Source: Symbiodinium natans
Taxonomy: Eukaryota > Sar > Dinophyceae > Suessiales > Symbiodiniaceae
Length of the DNA stretch: 57,500 bases
NCBI GenBank assembly: GCA_905221605.1
Contig: CAJNDS010000225.1
Location: 887,501 to 945,000, forward strand
Direction: 5' to 3'
Made by a program: the position numbers and the translations under genes. The stretch's first letter is position 1. Each line of letters begins with the position of its first letter. A model generated the notes under the pieces. It was given only the letters and a program-made list of their open reading frames with translations. It ran no database searches and had not been told where the DNA came from. This document shows, in pieces, positions 29,426 to 40,406 of the stretch.

Positions 29426-29689
29426 GGGGGGGGGGGGTGGGTGCGTGAGGCGGTTAGGGTTTGCGCAGCTCGGGGGTTTAGGGGCTTTAAGGGCTCTAGG
29501 GGCGTCAAGAGCAGATCTTTCTTGCTGTAGGTGCCTAAACCCTCAACCCGACACCCGAAACCTGACAATCCGGCCCATCGCCGCCTGTTGCCAGCCAGAA
29601 GCCGGCCGAGGTGATTGCGCATCCCCTCCTGAGCACCGCCAACCCTGCAAAAGCCCGAAACCACAAACACCCCTCAAACCTAGACCTTC

Positions 29690-29950
29690 AAATCTAACCC
29701 CAAAAGCAACAAAACCCTACACCCGAAAACCAATAACCCAAAGGATCCTACAAACCCTAAGCGCTCGCCGGAATGGACCCCCCTGGCCCTTGAATTCCCG
29801 TACCTTGGGCCCAGAATCCAACCTTCCGCCCCCAAAACGCCCCACCAAATACCAAGACGCGCCCCAAAATACCTCCCAAGTGCCCCCAAAATACCCCAAA
29901 CTGCCCCACACTACCCCAAAATACACCCGAATTGCCCTAAGCCACGAACT
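29690..29950. repeat. C-rich tandem-like tract (CCCCAAAATAC)
   Basis: 'ccccaaaatacc/ccccaaactgc' phrases repeat with 10-17 bp spacing at 29855-29940; upstream is decayed CCCTAAA-like. Open frames on both strands are composition artefacts. Confidence 0.55.
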
Positions 29951-29987
29951 TCCTTGTGGAGGCTGAGCTCGCCCTGTCCATCCGCAG

Positions 29988-30022
29988 CCCGCAACCTACC
30001 AGTTCCAATGCCCTTTGAAAGG
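29988..30022 (+). CDS. Putative micro-exon
   Basis: Two bases plus RNLPVPMPFER between CATCCGCAG and GTGTTTGG. C-rich tract before, G-strand after. Too short for certainty. Confidence 0.4.
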
Positions 30023-30190
30023 GTGTTTGGGGTTTAGGTTTAGGGTTTAGGGTTTAGGGTTTAGGGTGTAGGGTATTTTGGTGTTCAGGGTTTAGGGTAT
30101 GTTGGTGTCTAGGCCTTAGCGCTTAGGGTGGTTTTGGTGTTTAGGGTTTAGGGTATGTTGGTGTTCAGGGTTTAGGGTTTAGGGTATTTT
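30023..30190. repeat. G-strand tract with ~50 bp higher-order units
   Basis: 'gggtatgttggtgttcaggg' and variants recur about four times between TTTAGGG units. Confidence 0.85.
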
Positions 30191-30329
30191 GGGTGGAATC
30201 CAGGCAGCCCCAGTACCCCGGAATTAAACATTTAGGGCTCAGGGAGGCCGATGCCCATGAATGAAGGGACAGTTTTGGAACGCAGTGTTTTCTGCACTAC
30301 AGGGCTGTTTTGCCTCCGGGATTTAGGGT

Positions 30330-30835
30330 TTGGGGTTGAGGGTCGGGGACTGAGGGTTTGGGGTTTAGGGTTTGGGGTTTAGGGTTCCGAGGGCTATTGG
30401 CTGAGTGTTTAAGGAATGCCACAGCGGCATATTAGTACCAATGCACTACTCTACATCTTCTTCTTAGATGATTGGGTTTGGGGGGTTCAGGGGTTAGGGC
30501 TTGGGGGGTTTAAGTTTAGGGTTCTTGGCTGAAAAGCATAAGCTGTAAACCCTGAACCCTACAGCTTGCACCCTCAACCCCAAAACCTGGCGTGCCTTTT
30601 GAGCTTTCAGGGGTGGGTTTGGGGTTTAGGGTTTATGCAATCGGTCATGCGGACTGTCACGAAGGGTTTAGGGTTCAGGGTCCGGGTGTTTAAGGGTGGG
30701 TGGGGTTTGGGTCTAGGGTTCAGGGTGCAGGTTTTAGGGTTTAGGGTTTAGGGTTTAGGGGCTGGAGTTTGGGGTGTAGGGTCCAGGGGTCAGGAGATAG
30801 GGTTTGAGTGTAGGGTTTAGGTTTGGTGTTCACGA
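30330..30835. repeat. Interrupted G-strand telomere-like tracts
   Basis: Decayed TTTAGGG blocks (30330-30385, 30615-30830) with unique spacers. No exon supported. Confidence 0.65.
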
Positions 30836-30890
30836 TTCATTGGCTGAAGGGCTTTATCTTCTGATGTGAGGTGACCGGCGCTTTAAGCAG

Positions 30891-30939
30891 ATCGATGCGT
30901 TTTCGCAGAAGATGAAGGCGAGCGGAGTGCAAGCGTTGG
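30891..30939 (+). CDS. Putative exon (hypothetical)
   Basis: Starts after CTTTAAGCAG and ends TTG G|GTTGTCC. Reads IDAFSQKMKASGVQAL, and the frame also extends upstream through RRFKQ. Unusually, G-strand repeat lies before it and C-strand after. No family. Confidence 0.45.
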
Positions 30940-31256
30940 GTTGTCCCTTAGAGCCCAGGGCTTTGATTTGTCTCCTAAGCCCTAAGCCCTAAGCCCTAAA
31001 CCCTTAACCCTTAACCCTTAACACCCTTAACCCTTAATCCTAAACCCTAACCCTAAGCCCTAAACCCCAAACCCCAAGCCCAAGCGATTTTCGGGGTTTT
31101 CGAGGCTTGTGGGTTTCGGTTCAGGGATCAGAGCTGAGGGTCTAGGCGTTCAGCATAAAGTTGAGGATCTACGGCTTAGGGTAGAGAATTGAGAGTCCAA
31201 ATTGTGGCTTTAGGGTTTTAGGGTTTGGGGTTTTAGGGTTTGGGGTTTAGGCGCAG

Positions 31257-31310
31257 CGCAGGCAGTCCCGCTACCGCACGTCGCGCTCGCCAGCATTGGC
31301 CCCTTTGACA
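31257..31310 (+). CDS. Putative basic exon
   Basis: 18 codons, phase 0/0, between GGCGCAG and GTTTCAGG. Reads RRQSRYRTSRSPALAPLT; the RS-rich start resembles SR-type or nuclear-localisation composition, but that is composition only. Confidence 0.4.
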
Positions 31311-31433
31311 GTTTCAGGTTTAGGGTTTAGGGTTTAGGGTTTAGGGTTTGGGGTTTAGGGAGACGATTCAGGAGGTTTAGGGTTTAGGGTTGGGGAGGCC
31401 GAAAATGATTGCCGACATTCCCCTGATGATCTG

Positions 31434-31549
31434 TATATGGATATTTCCCAAGATCGGGGTACCCCTTTTATACCCCAAATAGAATAGAATCACCTTAAAG
31501 GGACCCCCCAAAAAAGGTACCCAATTTTCGGAAATCCCATATTGTAGCA
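31434..31549. mobile_element. Hairpin MITE family 4, copy 1
   Basis: Left 'atatggatatttcccaagat' pairs imperfectly with right 'attttcggaaatcccatatt', with GGGTACC/GGTACCC just inside. The adjacent ORF on the minus strand is a by-product. Confidence 0.6.
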
Positions 31550-31694
31550 ACAGTACAAACCAGCTCCTACACCCGGGCTTTTCCGCCCGCATCACCCAAG
31601 ATGTCCACTCGAATCAAATAGGCCCCTATACTAGGTAGAATAAGGTTTAGGGTTTGGGGGTGTATGTAGGGTTCCCTAAAAGGACTGGTGAGTG

Positions 31695-31797
31695 TATATG
31701 GTCACTTCTTTAAATTAGGGGGTTACTCTTAGAAGGCGGCCCCTAATATTTAGGGCACCTAAAAAGGTACCATAATTTTGAGAACTGACCATCTATT
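31695..31797. mobile_element. Hairpin MITE family 4, copy 2
   Basis: 'atggtcacttctttaaatta' at the left matches the complement of 'ataattttgagaactgacca' at the right. It belongs with 31434-31549 by the shared GGTACC and hairpin layout. Confidence 0.6.
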
Positions 31798-32984
31798 GTT
31801 TTGGGGATAGTAGCAATGAGAGTCCTACCTTATGCGGGCAGTTTTCTCATTGCTTGTCCCTTTCTGGGTATTCTACAATAGGAACCCCAGAAGGGATCAT
31901 AAATTAGAGAGTCGCACGTTTCTCATTAATTGTTAGGGTTGGGGTTGAGGGTATAGGATTAAGGCTTTTAACGTTGCGGCTTCGGGTTAGTTTCCAGTAG
32001 TTCATGTGATGTATTCGTGGGTGTTAGGCTCTGCGCGGGCTCGTGCATCGGATTTGAGGGAATTGAGGGCTTCAACTGGAATGCCAACCAGCAAAAGATT
32101 TATCAATCACAAAAAATGTTTTTCAATCAGAAACCTCTTTCAATCAACAAACACCTTCTCTTAGGAAGGAAGGAATGAAGGCTCTAAATCCCAGTTGTGT
32201 GGCTTTGCCCGGGCGTTGTCTCTTCACCATCTTCACTGATGTCCAGGATGGGGTATGCTTATCACCCTACAACCCCTTAATGGCCCTTTATAGGGCTGAT
32301 TGTGGGGATTACAAGGCCGAACGGCCCATCGTGGATTGTCCCTGCAGCGTAGACTCGAAACAGCGATAGACGACCGCGAGGGTACGCATTTCGCAAAGCC
32401 GGGCATCCAAAAGCGACGACGGTTATATACGCTTTTGGCGAACCCGGGCTTTCACAAGCGACGACACAGTTACGCAATTCGCGAAGCCCGACGTCCAAAA
32501 GCAACGGCTGTCACGCAATGCACGAACCCGGGCGTCCGAAAGCGCCGACAGTCACGTTTTTCCGCGAACCCCGGCATCGAAACAGCGACCACTGTCACGC
32601 AATTCGCGAACTTATGGCATTTCACGAACCCGGACGTTCGAAAGCAACGACAGTTATTAACGCAAAGCGAGGAGAGGAAATTTGTTGTACATCGCAGGAA
32701 AGTTCTTTTGATTGGAGTTCTGTTGATTGGAGAGGCCGTCGCACTAACAGAAAGTATGTACTGAAAGGAAATGCATTTATTTTCAAGGCCGTTGGGTTTG
32801 CTTGCTGGATAAAGTAAGTTATCGGATAAAGCAATTAATCAAGTAACTGATTTGTCAGTACCTGGAAGATCTAAGCGCTGCCAAATCCTCAGCCGCGCAA
32901 GCGCTTCAACTCAAAGCCCTGAAGGTCCCGAAGAGTCCTCACCCTAAACTCTAAGCCCTAAGCCCTAAACCCTAAACCCCAAAC

Positions 32985-33148
32985 CCTAGCAATAGTAATA
33001 GAAATAGTAATAGTAATAGTAATAGTAATAATAATAGTAATAGTACTAGTAGCAATAACAATAGCAATAGCAATAGCAATAGCAATAGCAATAGCAATAG
33101 CAATAGCAATAGCAATAGCAACAGCAATAGCAACAGCAATAGCAAACA
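32985..33148. repeat. (AGTAAT)n/(AGCAAT)n microsatellite
   Basis: Hexamer repeat changing from AGTAAT to AGCAAT, preceded by a short CCCTAAA remnant at 32942-32990. Confidence 0.95.
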
Positions 33149-33439
33149 TCAGGTTAACCGTGATAGTAACAAAAAATCATTAAGAACAATACCCAACGTC
33201 GTATTGACACGAATACTAATAACCAATATTGGTCATGGGTTATAATAGTACAAGTAAAAGAATGAGAAGCACGTTAGTAGGGTGCAAATAATTGTGATAA
33301 CACCGCAATCCTTGAATATTACACAATAGCAATACGGGTAATGGTAGTAACAGCAATGCCCAGATCAATGATAGGTAAAGAAAGAGTGGTAGCAAAAGTC
33401 GTCGTTGCGGTAGTCAACATAGTAAGAAATTCAATTTCG

Positions 33440-33995
33440 TTCAGTTCAATTCCTCATATAGTTACATAGTTGTGGACTTTCAATGATTCTGGAATCCTCA
33501 TGACATTTTGGTTTCATAATGGTTCTGGGAAACATTGAACGCCTCAGAATTTCATTTATGGGATTGGAAATCTGACGTTTTCAATTTTCTTCAGAATACC
33601 TTGAAATATTCCAAGATTAATCATTGGATTCAATTCAATTCCTGATGTGATTTTGGATTTTCACTGGTTCTGGAATCCTCATAGAATTTTGGTTTCATAG
33701 TGATATATGGAATTGGAAATATGAGGTTTTCAACTATAGTTAGAATGAGTTGAAAACCAAAAATTCCAAATCTATGATTATGACATTTTCCAAATTATCA
33801 ATATTGGATTCAGTGGAATTCATTGAAAATCTGATAACATTGAGGGTTTTCTAAACCTGTCAGTTATCTCTAGAAGAAATCCAAAATATTCGAATTTCAT
33901 GAGATACGTCGAGAATGTCAATTGAATTCAACGCAATTGATCTACTTTATTCACATAGATTTGGATATTCAATGATTCTGGAATCCTCATAGAAT
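33440..33995. repeat. AT-rich dispersed repeat, three direct copies
   Basis: 'gattctggaatcctcat' with a shared flank 'gaattttggtttcat' occurs near 33485, 33670 and 33975. A related inverted copy lies at about 40895-40925 beyond the transposon. Noncoding. Confidence 0.8.
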
Positions 33996-35340
33996 GATCT
34001 TCTCTCTCCCAGAGCTGGCTCAACTGATTTGCGTCCCAGTTGCGCCACATGGAATCCGCGTTGTTGATTGTTTGAGGTGGCATTGGCCTTTCGACTCCGC
34101 AGTCGCATTGAGTGGTGCCATTAGGCCTGCGCTTCCCTGGACTCATGCAGCCCACTGAGCCCGCCAACCCAGCTCAGGCTCCTTGCTTGAAAGAGCCTTC
34201 TGCTGATGGTGCTCGCAGGTTCAACGGCCGTGGAACAGAGATGCACCTGTGTCTCAGTTGAATGATGGCTGCTGTTGGCTAGGCCAAAGGGTTCCCTTGC
34301 GTACTTTCAACGTCAGCAAAAGTTTTCGTTCCAGGATTGCAGCAGACCAACTGCAGCTTCGAGGCGAATTCTCTCTTGCTAGCTGCTAGCAGCTAGCATG
34401 TTCTTAGCCTGTTCTGGCTTCCGTGTTGTCTCTCTTCAGGCTTACAAGTCCAATGCAGACGAGCGCAGAAACTCCGTTCTTACTTCGCCCGTAGAGGCTC
34501 GTCTCATCTACAGACGTGCTCCGAGCAGATGCTCCTATGTTGGCAGCTTAGACGAGAAGCGAAGCAGATCGCTCGAATTGGATGTGCTGTAGTTCGGTTC
34601 ACTTCTGAGAGACGGCCCCGGCAGGTACAGTCCATCAGCGCAAGTGCTGGGCTCAATACTCAACCATTCGTCTCCCTGAGCGAGCCGTTGCGTGCAGAAG
34701 TTTGCGTTTGGTGGGTTTGCTAGTCTCGTCGGGTGGGATACGCCAGGTGATGGTCCAGGTCTTGAGTGATCGTGTTAAGCAGCTTGAGGCCTCGGTTGCG
34801 ATTACTCTGAGTTCTATCATGGCAGTTCGTTGTTTTCAATGCGTCGACGCGTAGTCGGGGAGCCTGATCTGCTGTCGTCGATTCGCAGATTGAGATGATG
34901 TCTGATTTCAATAAGTATGCTTGGGTGCTCTGTTCTTGCCTTCACAACAAGACAGGGAACGAGGACTCTACAGGGTGAAGGACGGTTTTGATCGCCATCC
35001 GGCTCCGTGCTCTAATGCTATTTCTAGAGCTTTGGGATCAGAGATCATGCTATTTCAAGCCCCTGCGGGTGGAGGGTTGCTGAGGGCTTCGTTCGGGGTC
35101 TTGACTTGAGGTTGAGGATTTTGACTGAGCTTAAGCTTTAGGTAGTCCATGCAGTTGCTGGCTAAAGGTTCAGGGTTTTGTGGGCATGAGGGTTTATACG
35201 CGGGTTTTGGGGTTTAGGCCTTAGACGCCAGGATTCGCACACAAGGTGCCTTAGAAGGCTAAACACTCAACTTTCCTCTTAAGCTCGACAAGCTCTTAGG
35301 GTGGTGCTGAGGGCTTTAGGCTTTTGGCTTTGCGCGCTAA
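33996..35340. other. Unique island, no recognised gene
   Basis: Short open frames exist on both strands, for example 34167-33928 minus and a + frame near 34730-34850 reading GGIRQVMVQVLSDRVKQLEA, which is helical. None matches a family I know. May be decayed coding sequence of a mobile element. Confidence 0.35.
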
Positions 35341-36060
35341 ACCCTACTTTAGGCAGTTAAACATTAATCCTAAACCCCAGTTATGTGGGAGAACCCGTCG
35401 AAAAAATTGTTGACTTAATTAACGTCTTGGACACAAAACTAATCAAAAACTTTCGGAAAATCAGAAACAAACCGCTCACAAGCTAAAAACTTTTCTTGGC
35501 TATTTACAAGCAAACTACGCCCTCCTGTCAAAAAATACTCCAATCGACAAGACCTTCTTGCCACGTCGGAAGAAAATTCTCACACACGGGATCGCAAAAT
35601 GCGAAACTGTCCTCGCTGCTGGATGTCGGACATCGCGAAACGCTTGATTGTCGTCGCTTTTGGACGTCCAGGTTCAAGACAACACTGTCGTCTTGGACAT
35701 CCAGCTTCGAGGTGAAGTGCACAAATGTCGTCGCTTTTGGTCGTCCGGGTTCGCGAAACGCATAACTGCCATTGCTTTCGATGCCCGGGTTTGCAAATTG
35801 CCTGGCTGTGGTCGCTGTCGAATCTGTCCTCGTTTTGGGACGTCGCGAAACGCATGACGGTCGCCGCTTTTGGACGGCAGGGTTCGCGAAATGCGTAACT
35901 GTCGTCGATTTTGGGTCATCCGGGCTCGCGAAGTGCGACACTGTCCTCGTTTTCGGACGTCCGACTTCATGTGTCGCTTTTCGATGCCCGGGTTCGACAT
36001 GCTAGTAGACATCAATACAAGAGTATGTTGAAACAAGTGAGGAAGCGGAGAGTAAAGAGG

Positions 36061-36238
36061 TTCAACTATTTTCGTAAGAAGTCTCCGACTGCCTCACGCT
36101 TTGGTCCATATTTTCAATTCAAATAAACATCCTTGCAAACAAGCCTCAAAATGCACTAGCGAAAATCCTTGTGTTTCAACTAAATTTCGAAAGAAGTCTC
36201 CGATTCACTCATTCTTTGGTCCATGAATTCAATTTTCG
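36061..36238. repeat. ~115 bp tandem duplication at the transposon's left flank
   Basis: 36061-36120 and 36175-36237 share 'gaagtctccga' and 'ctttggtccat' with moderate divergence. The spacer 36130-36168 ('aagcctcaaaa', 'cactagcgaaaa') recurs in direct orientation at 40448-40486, beyond the right end of the transposon. Confidence 0.75.
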
Positions 36239-36253
36239 GTTCCGGGGGCGAAC

Positions 36254-36282
36254 TCAGCCGCTGCGTTTATGTGGTTTTCCAC
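36254..36282. repeat. Left terminal inverted repeat of transposon
   Basis: First 15 bp match the reverse complement of the right end exactly; the next 14 bp match weakly. Confidence 0.8.
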
Positions 36283-36423
36283 AGAGGCAAGAAACGCTAC
36301 AACTACAAAAACGAAACATGTCGCCGAATTTGCACAAAACCGAAAAAAAGCAATTCCCGCAAAACCAATTTCACAAAACCAAAAAGAACCAATTCCCGCA
36401 AAGCCAAAAAACCAATTCCCAAG

Positions 36424-36564
36424 GAACCAAAGAACCAATACCAAAAAAACAAAAAAACCAAAAACCAATTTTCCAGGACTCTTCCAAAAAAGCCTCCAAA
36501 CCAAGAGCCCTGGAAGATTGTTTTTTTGTTTTTTTTGTTTTTTTTGTATTGGTTTTTTTGGTTC
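36424..36564. repeat. Long imperfect hairpin near transposon left end
   Basis: Arms of about 55 nt (36424-36478 and 36508-36564) with a ~29 nt loop: 'gaaccaataccaaaaaaac' mirrors 'gtattggtttttttggttc'. Upstream 36340-36430 is a Lys/Asn-codon-like tandem AACCAATTCCC repeat. All overlapping ORFs here are low-complexity. Confidence 0.8.
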
Positions 36565-36682
36565 ATTGGGACTATTTTGTGATTTCGGTGTCCCTGTTCT
36601 CCCTATGAGCCTTGCATCATCTGGCAGGTCTTTTGGCTTCTTGCTCTGATAAAACTTTCGTAGCATCCCACCTGCGCATATC

Positions 36683-38906
36683 ATGGGAAGTTACGCGGCG
36701 GACCAAGAGATCCAAGACGGAATGCTCACATTCGACGAAGCCTGCGCACACGTGTCCGGCCAAAAACTACAAGGGCCAGAGAACAAACCTCTGAAGTCGG
36801 ACCGTGCTACTGGTGACGTTCGCGTGTGCGATCTGCCGATTCGCCATCTAGAGTCCAATCCAACCAAAATCGAGCAATTCGCCGACGTACTCTTAGACCA
36901 GAAGCTGACAGTGACCAACAGCATGTTTGACACCATCTACAAGACTTGCTACGAAACCAAGTATGCCCAACTTCCTCACCCGTTCTGCTTGTGCAAGGAA
37001 CCGACCGTTCCCTACACCGTGCAGATCATCATTCTGCCCGCGTCTCCCCCGGCAAACTCTGATCCCAGTGCTGATGACGTCCACATCGTGAAGCATGTCT
37101 ACCTGCGTCGCAACAAAGTATCATCAAAAGATTGCGTTGCAATGTGTCACGGCACACCCATGAGGTTCGAGTGGGGTAACAACACTCGGCTGGGTCTGGT
37201 TGGGTTGAACTACATGTTGGATCGCATGGGTGGTCGACAGTTGCGGCGCTGGGTCATCAAACCCAAGTTCGAAAAAAAGCTCACCCTGGACCAACAGCAG
37301 CGCTCAGATGGCTATGCCTTCATTCGCGACTGTGGTCCTCGGAGCAACAACAAAAACCAGTTCATGGAGTACACACTCCTGGTGGAAAACTCGAAAACTG
37401 GCCAGAAGGCAAGGTCAAGGAAGCTCTGCGCAATTACATGAAAGGCCGCCAAAACGCCAAGACCCTGGAGTTCTGGCCCTTCACGTTCAAGAGCTTCGTG
37501 CCTTGGTTCCTCGACAAAGTCCAGCTCAAGATGTTGCCAACCATGCGGCAGAATGCCATCACATGGCTCGGTCGAACCCGAACAGGCAAGTCGGTGTCAT
37601 CGAAAACTATACTTTTCATGCAGTCAAAGTTTGAGATCGACTCAGCCGCGCGTTCCGGCCTTGTGCCATCAATCGTGACAGCCAAGCATCTTGACTTCTT
37701 CAAGGCTGAACCCCTCACCAAATTCAAGCCTGGAGTCTTTTACGACGGCATGCTTCAACAGATGGACGCCTCTTTCTTGAGGGCGTTCCTAAACCCATCA
37801 GTCACTCGTTCGAAATATAACACCGAGATATCTATGACACAATCTTTTTTTGTTTGGAAGAAGCAAGGGACAGAGATTTTACAACTTCATATGTACAAAA
37901 GAGAAACTTAGGAGGAAGATGCCACCGTGTGGGCAAGGTACTCGTCTGCTCAATTTGATCAAGGCGCAGGACGTCACCACCATTGATGAAGCACTCTTCG
38001 CAGACATGCAGAAACCCAAGATTTGGTCAGCTCCCCGTGACAAGTTCGTCAGCGTGATAAAGCCTTCCTTCTTAGCTGTGGACGAAGATGAGGACATGGA
38101 TGCTATCCTTGCGAGAACCCATATCGTACTCCTCACGGACTCAGGTATCTACTACCGCATTGCTGGTACATCGAAAGATCCGGTGGATTTCATCGAGTGG
38201 GGTACTGATCCCAAGGACTTGCTCGCCCCCTCGCAGCACATGATCTTCAAACAGTACAAGATGAACCCGCGTCTCTACAAATATCCGGAAGAGTACTTTA
38301 GAGATCTCGTGTGGTCCCAAGAGCTTCTTCGTCGTGTACTCAACGGTGAAACCATTCCTCGCAGCTCCACAGTGCTCGGTTCAAGTCTCTTTGGCGTCCA
38401 CACCGAAAGGACTTTTTTTACAATTCAACCTTAATGCTTAAAGTGTGAGTACTCTTGAGAGCTGTCTATTCGTATACTGAGTTCACTACTCTGGTAGGAC
38501 TGCTGTGGAGTCACATCCGTCGCTTCTTCCTCCTGCTGAGCTAAGTGCGACAGTCAAGCAAGAACAGGTGGGGGCTTCTGAAAAATAGGGAAAATGTATA
38601 AAGGGAGTTCGTATTTTGAGAAGAAATTCCCAGGTGTCTCACGCATTCCAAACGCTCAAGAAGTCTCCGCTCCAGACCATCAACCTGGAATCACCTTCGC
38701 CCAAGAAGTCTGACAGTGCCAGCTCTACCTCGCCAATGCCCAAGCGTGCTAGGATCGCAGCACCAGCCTCTGCATCAGCTCCTCTAAATCCAAATTTTCT
38801 GGAACACGATGCTGACGACGACATCATGCCAGAATTAGGGCACCAGCCGGATGAGCTGGAGCAGGAGCTGGAGGAACTTATGGACCGAATGGACACGGAT
38901 GACTGA
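36683..38906 (+). CDS. Spliced P-loop NTPase, SF3-helicase-like passenger protein
   Basis: ATG 36683 opens a frame (MGSYAADQEIQDG). After a one-base break near 37395 it continues as NWPEGKVKEALRNYMK, then Walker A GRTRTGKS (37570-37593) and a Walker-B-like KPGVFYDGML. Intron 37801-37911 (GT-AG, AG|G, phase 0) joins LNPS to EEDATVWARYSSAQFD. A second one-base break near 37955 leads to TTIDEALFADMQ and ILARTHIVLLTDSGIYYRIA. Further exons are 38498-38567 (ending TVKQEQ) and 38634-38906 (phase 0/0, with basic PKRAR, a possible nuclear signal, and an acidic end ELEQELEELMDRMDTDD). The layout recalls Rep-type SF3 helicases, but no HUH nuclease is visible at the N-terminus. Exact superfamily is uncertain. 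Lies in a transposon upstream of the transposase. Confidence 0.6.
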
Positions 38907-39124
38907 GTAGCTCTTCAGTAAACCCTGACGACTCCAAAGCATTTTGAGTTCAGGAACTGTAGCTCCTGAATCGCTTTTCCCGAGTCGCTTCATCTTGAGC
39001 CTCATATTGCACACAGAACACGCGGAACACGCGTACACGTCTGCGTCAAGTCACACACACACACACAGACGTGTGTACCGTCGCACCTCGCGTGAGAAAA
39101 ACACCGAAACACCAATTATCCCTT

Positions 39125-40406
39125 ATGGCGTCTTACAGTGATTGGGTCGCCTTTAGAGAAGCGGTCCTGACAGCAGATCTCCTCAATCGGACCGAGTTTC
39201 TCTGCGTGGTGAAACATTGTCACATTCAGACGCGCGGGAATCTACCAGACACAATAGCTACGCGAGCCTTGCTGGCGCGCCAAGCTCTAAAGCTTGTGCC
39301 TTCATCTCGTACGTGCACAAATTGTTCGTCGTCTTTCAAGTTATGCGTCAAGGCAGGCGTCTATAAATGGTATGGTCCTCGCTACAATCAAGGGTGTCAT
39401 GAATATGATGCTCAAGAATACGCAGCTGCCTCCATTGGCTTTCTTCGGGGCGTCGGATCAGCCTTGTGGTTTGCCAAGCTCGACTGCGTATTCATGTGGA
39501 CGCAAGAATATACTCGTCAACAAATCATTCGAGAGGTACATTCGCTGGCGCACCGAAGCATCGACCGTTGGACATCGTCATTCCAAGAAACAGTGAGTGC
39601 ATGGTTCGACCTTCGCACTCGAAATGGCTTCGAGAGTCCTATTTTCCAAGCCCTGATGCCAACTTCGCCTTCGCTATTCCGAAAACCTGCGTCGTGCAGT
39701 ACATCTTCTAAGAGGCCCGCGTCAGCGAAGTCTTCGCAACCATCTTTGGGGACATCCTCGCCGGCAGTGCTGAAAAGGCCAAGCCTGAAATCTGCAAAAG
39801 CAGTGTTGAAAAGGCCTGGCCTGAAATGCAAGGGTCCAGGCCGTGTCTTCATAGCGGATGAAACTCATCTCAACAAACGCAAGCCTAGCGTCCTATCCAA
39901 ACATGGTCGGCCTCAGCGCGACCAGATTTGGTTATGGGGTGCGGTGCTCGAAGGTCATGTGCAAACTCACGTTCTATTTCGAGTCCTTGAACACCCGGAT
40001 GACTCTTTCGATGGCAAGCCACGCGGGCGCAAGGAGATGCTACACAACATCGAGAGTCTAGGGATGCGAGAGCACGATGTCTTTGTGAGCGACAAATGGA
40101 AAGCAACAGTGTCGGCCATGAAAGCTTTTAGGAAGAACAAGAAGATCACCACGGACGACTTGCCGCACGAAATTGTCAACCACAGTGAGGGCGAAATTTA
40201 AAAATCAAAACGGTTTCACCACAAATCCCATTGAGGCCAAATGGAGTCTCATCAAGAGATGGGTGAGGCAGCAAATGTCTGGACACCTTCCAGGGCATTC
40301 GGATAGGCAAAAAGCACTTTCGCTTCTATATATAAGGGGCACTATCCTTTCAGGACTGAGCCCATTCTCTAAATTTTCGTGGGGGGCGGAAAGTCGCTGC
40401 ATGTAA
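39125..40406 (+). CDS. IS1595/Merlin (ISXO2-like) DDE transposase, frameshifted
   Basis: Best start is ATG 39125 (MASYSDWVAFREAV); the open frame extends upstream only to a GTG at 39071. An N-terminal Cys region (CTNCSSSFKLC, later NQGCH) fits the family's zinc-binding element. A helical part follows, then the catalytic core: D near residue 245 (FIADETHLNKRK), D near 323 (VFVSDKWKA) and E near 370 (TTNPIEAKWSLIKRW), the ISXO2-like arrangement. The frame breaks at about 40194-40200: the first frame reads NHSEGEI-stop and the +1 frame continues KNQNGFTTNPIEAK. One extra base in the A/T run explains it. The protein ends at TAA 40404-40406 inside the right inverted repeat. Also possible: a +1 recoding site, less likely. 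Confidence 0.85.

Larger units (their letters stand above)
32340..36005. mobile_element. Fold-back element with minisatellite arms
   Basis: The left arm (about 32370-32665) is a minisatellite on the minus strand; the right arm (about 35600-36000) is the same minisatellite on the plus strand. Its ~45 bp unit contains 'gtcgtcgcttttggacgtcc' and 'gggttcgcgaa'. Just inside each arm, 'gttgattggag' (about 32720) mirrors 'ctccaatcgac' (about 35538). The ~2.9 kb centre encodes nothing recognised. This is the layout of fold-back/Galileo-type elements, or an inverted duplication. The short ORFs over the arms are artefacts of the repeat. Confidence 0.6.

Noticed and set aside
32300-32764. 154-codon + ORF
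   Set aside because: It is the translated ~45 bp minisatellite arm; the period gives repeating peptide without family similarity.
35528-36036. Minus ORFs of 91-137 codons
   Set aside because: Same minisatellite read on the other strand.
36171-36684. Four overlapping ORFs of 87-151 codons on both strands
   Set aside because: Low-complexity translation of the AACCAATTCCC repeat and poly(A)/poly(T) hairpin inside the transposon end.
40190-40203. Programmed +1 frameshift in the transposase
   Set aside because: A single extra base in an A/T run explains it more simply, and two other one-base breaks exist in the same element.
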